A DNA stretch of 6,188 nt, taken from assembly GCA_944363385.1 (NCBI GenBank), contig CALVUB010000050.1, forward strand, positions 1 to 6,188. The letters are read 5' to 3'. The position numbers and the translations under genes were made by a program. The notes below the pieces were generated by a model. It worked only from the letters and a program-made list of their open reading frames with translations. It did no database searches and had not been told where the DNA came from. The DNA comes from an uncultured Clostridia bacterium. GTDB lineage: Bacteria; Bacillota; Clostridia; Christensenellales; UBA1242. This document shows positions 1 through 5,367 of the stretch, in pieces (within the stretch, counting starts at the first letter, position 1; every line of letters starts with the position of its first letter).

Positions 1-33
1 CCCAAAGCCAAGAAGAGCCATAAGTTCTTTCAT
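1..33 (-). CDS. Possible N-terminus of an unidentified protein, cut by window edge
   Basis: An ATG at 33-31 begins an open frame reading MKELMALLGFG to the window edge. The codon two before the ATG is an in-frame TAA (39-37), so translation in this frame cannot begin earlier. It follows the terminator of the iscS unit in the same orientation, so it would be a separate transcription unit. Unlike all other genes here, neither this ATG nor the in-frame ATG at 21-19 has a recognisable Shine-Dalgarno; the 27 bases upstream are almost pure A/T. Eleven residues are too few to assign a family, and the frame could be spurious. Confidence 0.35.
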   Translation of the reverse strand, partial: MKELMALLGFG

Positions 34-85
34 TTTTTATTTTTTTAGAAATAGTATTTGCAAAAAGAAAATTTTAATACACGAC

Positions 86-131
86 AAATAAAAAGCGACC
101 AAACCTGAAGAAAATTTCAAAATTAGGTCGC
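86..131 (-). terminator. Rho-independent terminator of the iscS-iscU-orf unit
   Basis: Read on the minus strand, GCGACC (131-126) pairs with GGTCGC (100-95), and TTTTTATTT follows at 94-86. The 25-base interior holds a smaller inner stem, TGAA/TTCA (119-116 with 109-106), so the structure is an interrupted hairpin. It begins 5 bases after the TAG of the 210-residue ORF, where an operon end is expected. The plus strand has no T-tract after the stem, so it should act only on minus-strand transcripts. Confidence 0.65.
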
Positions 132-136
132 AAAAA

Positions 137-769
137 CTACATTTGTCTAGAGTTATCATTTTCATTAAATCCAAAAATTGTATCTCTAAAAATATCTAAA
201 ATGCTTTTAAAACCAAACCCCTTGCCAAAAAGTTCTGTAAAAAAATCTAAAAATGAGGAAGTGGTGCTTTTTGGTTCTTGCTTTTTCTCTTCCACCTTAA
301 TTTCCACAATCTTAGGCTTTTCTTGCTGAATAGGAAAGTGCCAATGCAACATTTGCAGTTTCTTTTTAGCTTTTTCTTCAAATTCTTTTGCTCTTTCTTT
401 ATCTCTATAAAGACAAACAATCATAAAAACTCTTGCAAAAAAATCTTTTAATTCTTCACTTTTTGACATTCCGCCTATATAAACTTTTGCCTCTTCAAGA
501 AAAATTGTAAACATTTGGTCTAAAAATTCCCCTCTTTCCATTTCTTGATAAAGCCTTAGAGCAAGCAATACAGCCTCAAGTTTTTCTTCAGCAACAGCTT
601 TGACAAGAAATTTGATAAATCGGCCAAGGTCTTTTTCTTCAATAAAATTTAAAGCTTCACCTGCAAAATGTGCCAAACCATTTAGCCAAGCATTCAATTT
701 TGCTTGGCTAGGCTTGTCATAACTATTTATTTCTCGTTTTATTTTTCTTATAATCTGACCTTTTGTCAA
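137..769 (-). CDS. Unknown 210-residue protein, third gene of the ISC unit
   Basis: I do not recognise this family. It starts at TTG (769-767): an in-frame TAG lies at 784-782, the next in-frame ATG is about 76 codons in, and a GAGGG site sits 8 bases upstream. The protein is predicted soluble, with no signal peptide and no convincing membrane segment. Residues 1-140 look mainly helical, with many Lys/Glu and regularly spaced Leu/Phe/Ala. Residues 150-172 form a charged, probably flexible linker rich in Lys, Glu, Pro and Val, ending in Ser/Thr. Residues 173-201 are a Phe-rich amphipathic tail containing LFGKGFGF and ILDIFRDTIFGF, which could bind a partner or a membrane face. There is no Cys cluster: the single Cys (residue 119) makes a metal- or cluster-binding role unlikely. 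It begins 21 bp after iscU and ends at a terminator, so it is probably co-transcribed with iscS-iscU. A role in Fe-S biogenesis is only a guess from position. Confidence 0.75.
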   Translation of the reverse strand: MTKGQIIRKIKREINSYDKPSQAKLNAWLNGLAHFAGEALNFIEEKDLGRFIKFLVKAVAEEKLEAVLLALRLYQEMERGEFLDQMFTIFLEEAKVYIGGMSKSEELKDFFARVFMIVCLYRDKERAKEFEEKAKKKLQMLHWHFPIQQEKPKIVEIKVEEKKQEPKSTTSSFLDFFTELFGKGFGFKSILDIFRDTIFGFNENDNSRQM

Positions 770-777
770 CTTTGCTT

Positions 778-782
778 CCCTC
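778..782 (-). promoter_or_regulatory. RBS deciding the TTG start of the unknown ORF
   Basis: Minus-strand GAGGG lies 8 bases upstream of TTG at 769-767. With an in-frame stop at 784-782 and no ATG for about 75 codons, it supports TTG as the true start. Confidence 0.7.
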
Positions 783-790
783 TAAGATGG

Positions 791-1174
791 TTATTTGTTT
801 TCTTTTGCTTTTTTCTTGTAATAATCTTCAACTGCAAGTTTGATTGCGTCTTCTGCAAGCACAGAGCAATAAACACGATTGTCATCAAGTCCGTCAAGTT
901 CATCAAAAATTTCTTTGCTTGAAATGTTTAGCGCTTCATCTATTTGAAGTCCAACCACAAGGTCGCAAGCAATGTCTGAACAAGCAATTGTTGCAGGGCA
1001 ACCAAAAGCTTTAAATTTTGCTTCGTCAACAATGCCCTCTTCATCAACAAGAAGGTATAGTTTGATAACATCACCACAACTTGAATTTCCAGCTTTGCCA
1101 GTTGCATTTGCTCCACGAAGAGTGCCTGCATTTCTTGGATTTAAAAATTTTGTCATAACTGTTTGATTATACAT
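791..1174 (-). CDS. iscU: IscU/NifU-type Fe-S cluster scaffold
   Basis: IscU assembles Fe-S clusters from iron and from sulfur delivered by the cysteine desulfurase, then passes them to apo-proteins in the cytosol. The 127-residue protein matches the family along its whole length: an NPRNAG motif near residue 12, SSCGD (Cys33, Asp35), FGCPATIA (Cys59) and YCSVLAEDAI (Cys103), so the three cluster Cys are present. Two family features differ. The LPPVK motif bound by the HscA chaperone reads LDDNR (about 96-100), and the His before the last Cys (HCS in E. coli IscU) is Tyr102. Two extra Cys (65 and 70) follow the second cluster Cys, where the family usually has Ser/Thr. The ATG at 1174 has an excellent site (AAGGAGGT, 1187-1180) inside the end of iscS, 3 bp after its stop, so the pair is tightly coupled. 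The family is certain; normal cluster handling is not. Confidence 0.93.
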   Translation of the reverse strand: MYNQTVMTKFLNPRNAGTLRGANATGKAGNSSCGDVIKLYLLVDEEGIVDEAKFKAFGCPATIACSDIACDLVVGLQIDEALNISSKEIFDELDGLDDNRVYCSVLAEDAIKLAVEDYYKKKAKENK

Positions 1175-1177
1175 AGT

Positions 1178-2353
1178 TTACCTCCTTCCTGCTTTGGTGA
1201 GCGCAGAGATTGACCTAAGTTTTGCAACATCTTTTGCAAGACAATCTACAACATAGTCTATATCGCTCTTTGAAAGATTTTTGCCAAATGAAAAGCGAAC
1301 AGCGCTTTGAGCAAGTTCATCCTCAATACCCATAGCTTTAAGCACATGAGAAGGTTCAAGCGCATTGCTCATGCAAGCAGAAGTGGTTGAAACAGCAATA
1401 CCATCAAGGTCAAGAAGCATAAGAAGAGACTCGCCTTCCACCATTTCAAAAGACATATTTACAGTGCCATTAATCTTTTGATGTGGATGACCGTTAATCT
1501 GGACATAGTCAATTTTTTCATTTACGCTTTTGATAAAGTAGTCTCTTATTGCTTTAAGTTTTTGCTGGTTAATAGAAATATCTCGACAAGCAATTTCCAC
1601 AGCCTTTCCAAGACCTGCAACATATGGAACATTGACAGTTCCGCCACGCTTTCCTCGCTCTTGAGTTCCACCATCAATCAAATTGTCAATAGCAATTCCG
1701 TTTTTAAGGTAGAGTGCGCCAACACCTTTTGGCCCATAAATTTTATGCGCTGAGATTGACATTGCGTCAATTTCCATGTCTTGAACATCAATTTTGAAAG
1801 CTCCAATTGCCTGCACTGCGTCTGTGTGGAAGATAATGCCATAGTCATGGGCTGTTTTTGCAAGCGCTTTGATGTTTTGAATTGTGCCAACTTCGTTATT
1901 GACTGCCATAATTGAAATAAGAATGGTGTCCTTTCTGATTGCATGAAGAAGGTCGGCAACTGAAACAATACCCGTTTTGTCAACAGGAAGATATGTCACT
2001 TCAAAACCTTCCTTTTCAAGTTGCTTGCAACTGTCAAGCACGGCATGATGCTCAATTGAAGATGTGATGATATGTTTTCCTTTTGATGCATTGGCCTTTG
2101 CAATGCCTTTTATAGCCCAATTGTCAGCCTCAGTTCCGCCTGAAGTAAAATAAATTTCATTTGACTTTTGAGCATTGATAGCATGTGCGATGCGGTCTCT
2201 TGCTCTGTCAACAATTGCGCTTGCATCTCTTCCATAGCTATGCAAAGAATTGCTGTTGCCATAGAGAGCATTAAAGCAAGGTAAAATTTCTGACAAAACT
2301 TCGCCTGAAACAAAAGTTGTTGAAGCATTGTCTAGATAAACTTTTCTACTCAT
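1178..2353 (-). CDS. iscS: Cysteine desulfurase, IscS/NifS class
   Basis: This PLP enzyme converts cysteine to alanine and holds the released sulfur as a Cys persulfide, supplying IscU and often tRNA thiolation. The 391-residue product opens with VYLDNASTT, typical of the family. Visible motifs are EHHAVLD (His102/103, cofactor stacking), HTDAVQ (Asp178, PLP pyridine), SAHKIYGPKG (Lys204, Schiff base) and TSACMSNALEPSHVL (Cys327, the sulfur-carrying Cys on the mobile loop), which places it in class I (IscS/NifS) rather than SufS. The start is ATG at 2353, with AAGAGGTG 4-6 bases upstream. An in-frame GTG at 2374 adds 7 residues but lies at the predicted transcription start, so it is unlikely to be used. 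It is the first gene of a three-gene unit and directly follows a strong promoter. It could be called nifS; no nitrogenase genes are seen here. Confidence 0.96.
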   Translation of the reverse strand: MSRKVYLDNASTTFVSGEVLSEILPCFNALYGNSNSLHSYGRDASAIVDRARDRIAHAINAQKSNEIYFTSGGTEADNWAIKGIAKANASKGKHIITSSIEHHAVLDSCKQLEKEGFEVTYLPVDKTGIVSVADLLHAIRKDTILISIMAVNNEVGTIQNIKALAKTAHDYGIIFHTDAVQAIGAFKIDVQDMEIDAMSISAHKIYGPKGVGALYLKNGIAIDNLIDGGTQERGKRGGTVNVPYVAGLGKAVEIACRDISINQQKLKAIRDYFIKSVNEKIDYVQINGHPHQKINGTVNMSFEMVEGESLLMLLDLDGIAVSTTSACMSNALEPSHVLKAMGIEDELAQSAVRFSFGKNLSKSDIDYVVDCLAKDVAKLRSISALTKAGRR

Positions 2354-2357
2354 AAAA

Positions 2358-2365
2358 CACCTCTT
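2358..2365 (-). promoter_or_regulatory. RBS deciding the iscS ATG start
   Basis: Minus-strand AAGAGGTG with its GAGG core 6 bases before the ATG at 2353-2351. It overlaps the region between the GTG alternative (2374) and the ATG, so it can serve only the ATG. Confidence 0.75.
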
Positions 2366-2378
2366 TTTAGTCACTTTT

Positions 2379-2407
2379 ATTTTAACATTTTATAACTTTA
2401 AAGTCAA
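2379..2407 (-). promoter_or_regulatory. Sigma-A promoter of the iscS-iscU-orf unit
   Basis: On the minus strand, -35 TTGACT (2407-2402) and -10 TAAAAT (2384-2379) are separated by exactly 17 bases, and TG one base before the -10 makes it an extended -10 site. Each hexamer matches consensus at 5 of 6 positions. Transcription would start near 2372, giving a leader of only about 18 bases before the ATG. That leaves no room for a riboswitch or attenuator. The remaining intergenic bases (2408-2514) are AT-rich, and I see no clear operator in them. Confidence 0.8.
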
Positions 2408-2514
2408 TAGCAATTTTTAAAAATAGTTTGGTTTTGCAATAATTTTCACTTTTTTGCCAAAAATTAAGCAAAAATCCCACAAAAAATGTAGATTTTATCA
2501 AAATTTGACTCAAT

Positions 2515-2537
2515 AAAAAATCTGCACAAGGCAGACT
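2515..2537 (-). terminator. Rho-independent terminator after the thioredoxin gene
   Basis: On the minus strand TCTGC (2535-2531), loop CTTGT, GCAGA (2525-2521), then a run of six T (2520-2515). The stem can extend by a G-T and an A-T pair. It lies within 10 bases of the thioredoxin stop and upstream of the iscS promoter, so it separates the two transcription units. The stem is short, so read-through is possible. Confidence 0.7.
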
Positions 2538-2543
2538 AAAAAT

Positions 2544-2843
2544 TTATTTAAAAAGATTGAGGCAGTCATTTTTTTGCATTACTCCAACATTTTTGCTGAC
2601 CATTTTTCCGTCTTTAAAAAGCACAAGGGTTGGAATTGACATAACCCCAAACTTTCTTGCAAGATTTTCATTTTGGTCGACATCAACTTTAACAATTTTG
2701 CCTTTGCCGTTAAGCTCGCGGTCAACTTCTTCCAAAATTTGCCCCATCATTCGACATGGCATGCACCAAGTTGCAAAAAAGTCAACCAGAACAGTCCCCT
2801 CATTTATTTCTTTTTCAAATTCTTTTTCTGTGATGATTTTCAT
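2544..2843 (-). CDS. trxA: Small thioredoxin with a WCMPC active site
   Basis: Cytosolic thiol-disulfide oxidoreductase that reduces protein disulfides, normally recharged by a thioredoxin reductase (not in this window). The 99-residue protein is slightly shorter than the usual 105-110. Thioredoxin-fold marks are present: LVDFFATWCMPC with buried Asp21 and redox Cys27/Cys30, VDVDQN after the second strand, and SIPTLVLFKDG with cis-Pro71. The active site is WCMPC instead of the usual WCGPC; changes between the two Cys alter redox potential in this family. An extra Cys94 lies close to the C-terminus. The ATG at 2843 overlaps the tcdA stop as ATGA, and TAAGGAGGG (2856-2848) lies just upstream, suggesting translational coupling. 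The fold is certain; its partner is unknown. Confidence 0.93.
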   Translation of the reverse strand: MKIITEKEFEKEINEGTVLVDFFATWCMPCRMMGQILEEVDRELNGKGKIVKVDVDQNENLARKFGVMSIPTLVLFKDGKMVSKNVGVMQKNDCLNLFK

Positions 2844-3520
2844 ATTTCCCTCCTTAAAATTTTATTTATCACAGCACTGCAAAGGACATTTCCACAAATT
2901 ATTGGAAAATATGCAATACTACCGATAACTTTGCCCTTGTTTTCAATTGGTTTTTGTGAGGTGAAAACAACCTCAAGATTTTTTACACCTCTTTCTTTAA
3001 GCTTTTTTCTTAATGCTTTGGCAAGACCATCGTTATGAGTTTTATATATGTCAGCAATCTCAAAATTTGGCACTTCAACTCTGTTGCCCGCCCCCATTGA
3101 AGAGATAATGTTTATATTGTTTTCTTTGCAATGACAGATAAGCTCCACCTTGTCTTGCACGCTGTCAATCGCATCAACAACAAGGTCAAAGTCAGAGATA
3201 AGTTCTTTAACATTTTCCTTACAAATTTTTTGAGCCACAGCATTAACTTTTGCATTTTTGTTGATTGCCAAAATCATTTCTTTCAAAACATCAACTTTGT
3301 TTTTGCCAATTGTTTGCTCAAAGGCTACCACCTGACGATTTATGTTTGAGGCAGAAACCTTGTCAAAGTCAATCAGCGTAAAATTTTCAACGCCACATCT
3401 TGCAAGCGAAATTGCCAATGCGCCTCCAACTCCACCAACGCCAACAATAGCAATTTTTTTGCTCGCAATAAGTTCGATGTTCTCTTTGCCTATCAAAAGT
3501 TCTGTTCTAGATTTATCCAC
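2840..3520 (-). CDS. tcdA: tRNA threonylcarbamoyladenosine dehydratase (E1-like, ThiF fold)
   Basis: TcdA uses ATP to dehydrate the t6A base at position 37 of ANN-decoding tRNAs into the cyclic form ct6A, improving decoding. The 226-residue product begins DKSRTELLIG, the family's N-terminal signature. It has the nucleotide-binding loop GVGGVGG (27-33), the acidic LIDFDKV (49-55), NINRQ (59-63, the Arg that contacts phosphates), DAIDS (116-120), SSMGAGNR (140-147), ADIYKT (about 156-161) and a C-terminal GSIAYFP segment. No CxxC zinc pairs of the ThiF/MoeB type are seen, which favours TcdA over those relatives. The GTG start at 3520 has AAAGGTGG just upstream and begins 10 bp after the hslU stop; a longer frame would overlap hslU by 74 bp and lacks the family's N-terminus. 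The TGA overlaps the thioredoxin ATG. Confidence 0.9.
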   Translation of the reverse strand: MDKSRTELLIGKENIELIASKKIAIVGVGGVGGALAISLARCGVENFTLIDFDKVSASNINRQVVAFEQTIGKNKVDVLKEMILAINKNAKVNAVAQKICKENVKELISDFDLVVDAIDSVQDKVELICHCKENNINIISSMGAGNRVEVPNFEIADIYKTHNDGLAKALRKKLKERGVKNLEVVFTSQKPIENKGKVIGSIAYFPIICGNVLCSAVINKILRREI

Positions 3521-3524
3521 TATT

Positions 3525-3532
3525 CCACCTTT
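3525..3532 (-). promoter_or_regulatory. RBS deciding the tcdA GTG start
   Basis: Minus-strand AAAGGTGG, 4 bases before GTG at 3520-3518, overlapping the hslU stop codon. It supports the GTG over the upstream start at 3604 inside hslU. Confidence 0.7.
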
Positions 3533-4826
3533 ACAATATATATTTTTTAAGGTCAAATTTTTTCTTGCTTTCTTTAAACGCGTTTTGAACATACTTTTTG
3601 TCAATTTTTACTTTAAGCATTGGATGGTCTCCTGAAGCGTTAAACGATATGTCTTCCAAAAGACTCTCCATGATAGTATGAAGTCGTCTTGCTCCAATAT
3701 TTTCGCTGGTTTCGTTTTCAGCATAAGCCATTTCTGCCATTTCATCAAGCGCGTCATCTGTAAACTCAAGGTCAATGTTGTCAACTTTCAAAATGCTTGC
3801 ATATTGCTTTGTGACAGAGTTTTTTGGCTCAGATAAAATTTTCTTAAAGTCTTCTTTTGTAAGGTTGTCAAGGTCAACTCTGATAGGAAAACGCCCCTGA
3901 AGCTCTGGTATCATATCTTCAATTTTTGAAACATGGAAAGCGCCTGAAGCGATAAAAAGAATAAAGTCAGTCTTAACATTGCCATATTTTGTTGCCACAG
4001 TAGAACCTTCAACAATTGGAAGAATGTCGCGCTGAACACCTTCTCTTGACACATCTTGATTGACAGAACCTCCAGCCTTGCCGATAATCTTGTCTATTTC
4101 GTCAATAAAGATGATGCCTTCTTCTTCCGTCCTTCGTATTGCCTCTGCATAGACATTGTCTTTATCGATAATTTTGTCGGCTTCTTCTGCCATCAAAATT
4201 TCTCTAGCTCTTGCAACTGTCATATGTTTTTTCTTGCGTCTTTGTGGCAAAAGTCCGTCAAACATAGAGCCAAGTGCAATATCTGGCCCACCAACTGCAA
4301 GCATGGGCTTTGTTTCTTCTTTGACAACAACTTCAATCTGCTCATTTTCAAGTTTGCCTTCTTTCAAAGCATTTTGAACTTCAGTTTTATCAACTTGCAT
4401 ATTTTTTGCACGCCTTGCATCGCAAATTGCATCCACAAGTTTTTCATCCACGATTGGTCTGACTTTGGCTTCAATTTCATGCACTTGCTCGTCTTTGACA
4501 AGTCTTACTGCAACTTCAACAAGGTCTCTAATCATGCTTTCAACATCGCGACCAACATAGCCCACTTCGGTATATTTTGTCGCCTCGATTTTGATAAAAG
4601 GTGCATTGACAAGCTTTGCAAGTCTTCTTGCAATTTCTGTTTTACCAACACCAGTTGGGCCTTTCATGATAATGTTTTTTGGAGTGATTTCCTCTCTCAT
4701 CTCTTTTGGCAACTTGCTTCTTCGATAGCGATTTCTAAGCGCAATTGCAACTGCGCGTTTAGCTTTTGCCTGTCCAACAATATATTTATCAAGTTCTTCA
4801 ACAACTTCTCTTGGAGTCAAGTTCAT
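3531..4826 (-). CDS. hslU: HslU (ClpY), AAA+ unfoldase of the HslVU protease
   Basis: Hexameric ATPase that recognises, unfolds and threads proteins into the HslV peptidase in the cytosol. The 431 residues fit the family (E. coli 443). In order: TPREVVEELDKYIVGQ at the N-terminus, Walker A GPTGVGKT (56-63), pore loop GYVG (89-92), a helical intermediate domain with insertions (about 105-235), Walker B IIFIDEID (238-245), a sensor segment IASGAFH (292-298), Arg finger region GRFPIR (311-316) and sensor-2 GARRL (378-382). It ends in DLKKYIL, like the hydrophobic C-terminal tail that docks into HslV and activates it. The ATG at 4826 has AGGAGGTG 4 bases upstream and begins 1 base after the hslV stop. 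A longer frame to 5006 only runs through hslV in another frame. No key residue is missing, so an active partner for the neighbouring HslV is expected. Confidence 0.97.
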   Translation of the reverse strand: MNLTPREVVEELDKYIVGQAKAKRAVAIALRNRYRRSKLPKEMREEITPKNIIMKGPTGVGKTEIARRLAKLVNAPFIKIEATKYTEVGYVGRDVESMIRDLVEVAVRLVKDEQVHEIEAKVRPIVDEKLVDAICDARRAKNMQVDKTEVQNALKEGKLENEQIEVVVKEETKPMLAVGGPDIALGSMFDGLLPQRRKKKHMTVARAREILMAEEADKIIDKDNVYAEAIRRTEEEGIIFIDEIDKIIGKAGGSVNQDVSREGVQRDILPIVEGSTVATKYGNVKTDFILFIASGAFHVSKIEDMIPELQGRFPIRVDLDNLTKEDFKKILSEPKNSVTKQYASILKVDNIDLEFTDDALDEMAEMAYAENETSENIGARRLHTIMESLLEDISFNASGDHPMLKVKIDKKYVQNAFKESKKKFDLKKYIL

Positions 4827-4827
4827 T

Positions 4828-5367
4828 TTACACCTCCTCAACTGTGATATGGTCATTTGTATAAACGCAAATTTGCCCTGCAATTTGAAGAGCTTTTTCA
4901 GCAATCTCTTTGGCTGAAAGAGTTGTATTTTGCATAAGCGCTTTAGCAGCGGCAAGCGCATAATTGCCACCCGAGCCAATTGCACAAACATTATCGTCAG
5001 GTTCAATAACCTCGCCAGTTCCGCTTAAAATGAGTAACATTTCTTTATTAGCCACAATCATCATAGCATTAAGTTGGCGACTTGCTTTATCTTCACGCCA
5101 AGTTCCAGCAAGCTCTACTGCTGAGCGCATCAAATTGCCAGAAAACTTGTTGAGCATATTTTCAAATCGCTCGCAAAGTGAAAAGGCATCTGATACACTT
5201 CCTGCAAAACCTACAACCACTTCGTCATTGTAAATTCGTTTCACCTTGTGTGCATTTGATTTAAAGATAACGCTTTCAGATAATGTAACTTGTCCATCAC
5301 CTGCAATGGCAATTTGCCCATCGCGTTTAACTCCGCAAATGGTAGTTCCTTTAAACATGCTTTCCAT
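4828..5367 (-). CDS. hslV: HslV (ClpQ), peptidase subunit of HslVU
   Basis: Proteasome-beta-like threonine peptidase forming the double-ring core degraded into by HslU. The 179 residues match the family: TTICGVKRDGQ, AGDGQVTL, KVKRIYNDEVVVGFAGSVSDAF, WREDK, SGTGEVIEPDD and GSGGNYALAAAKAL. By alignment the nucleophile is Thr8 (first T of TTI), so a 7-residue leader MESMFKG must be removed, leaving a Gly-Thr junction like that of proteasome propeptides. B. subtilis CodW is reported to use an N-terminal Ser instead; Ser3 here leaves that alternative open, but Thr8 fits better. Of two possible ATGs (5367 and 5358), the first has AAGGAGG at 9 bases and the second at 18, so 5367 is chosen. It overlaps trmFO by 17 bp and lies 1 bp from hslU. 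Confidence 0.96.
   Translation of the reverse strand: MESMFKGTTICGVKRDGQIAIAGDGQVTLSESVIFKSNAHKVKRIYNDEVVVGFAGSVSDAFSLCERFENMLNKFSGNLMRSAVELAGTWREDKASRQLNAMMIVANKEMLLILSGTGEVIEPDDNVCAIGSGGNYALAAAKALMQNTTLSAKEIAEKALQIAGQICVYTNDHITVEEV
4831..4838 (-). promoter_or_regulatory. RBS deciding the hslU ATG start
   Basis: Minus-strand AGGAGGTG, 4 bases before the ATG at 4826-4824 and inside the end of hslV. It rules out the longer frame that extends into hslV. Confidence 0.8.

Noticed and set aside
34..85. Possible promoter (TACTAT at 56-51) before the partial gene at the window start
   Set aside because: The hexamer is only 4/6 and no acceptable -35 lies 16-18 bases upstream; in DNA this AT-rich it is not distinguishable from chance.
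2354..2374. GTG start at 2374 for iscS, adding 7 residues
   Set aside because: It lies at the predicted transcription start, leaving no leader, whereas the ATG at 2353 has an RBS and gives the canonical N-terminus.
2408..2470. AT palindrome (ATTTTTAAAAAT) and scattered TTGC/GCAA words in the intergenic region
   Set aside because: Low-complexity AT sequence gives such palindromes readily; no paired operator-like spacing or hairpin with a T-tract is seen.
2557..3038. Two plus-strand open frames opposite the thioredoxin and tcdA genes
   Set aside because: Both are opposite genes with clear family motifs; their products are low-complexity Phe/Leu/Ser-rich with no recognisable domain.
3521..3604. 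Extended tcdA frame starting at 3604
   Set aside because: It would overlap hslU by 74 bp, the extra basic residues are not part of the TcdA family, and a GTG with a good RBS exists at 3520.
4056..4847. Long plus-strand open frame (263 codons) antisense to hslU
   Set aside because: It lies wholly opposite the well-supported hslU (and the hslV end), has no good RBS, and its Phe/Cys/Asn/Ser-rich product is what a complement of AT-rich coding sequence gives.
4827..5006. Extended hslU frame starting at 5006
   Set aside because: The extra 60 residues are hslV read in another frame; the family N-terminus and an excellent RBS fix the start at 4826.
5344..5367. Seven-residue leader before the HslV catalytic Thr as a possible novelty
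   Set aside because: Short leaders before the TTI motif are usual in Gram-positive HslV proteins, so this is not unusual.
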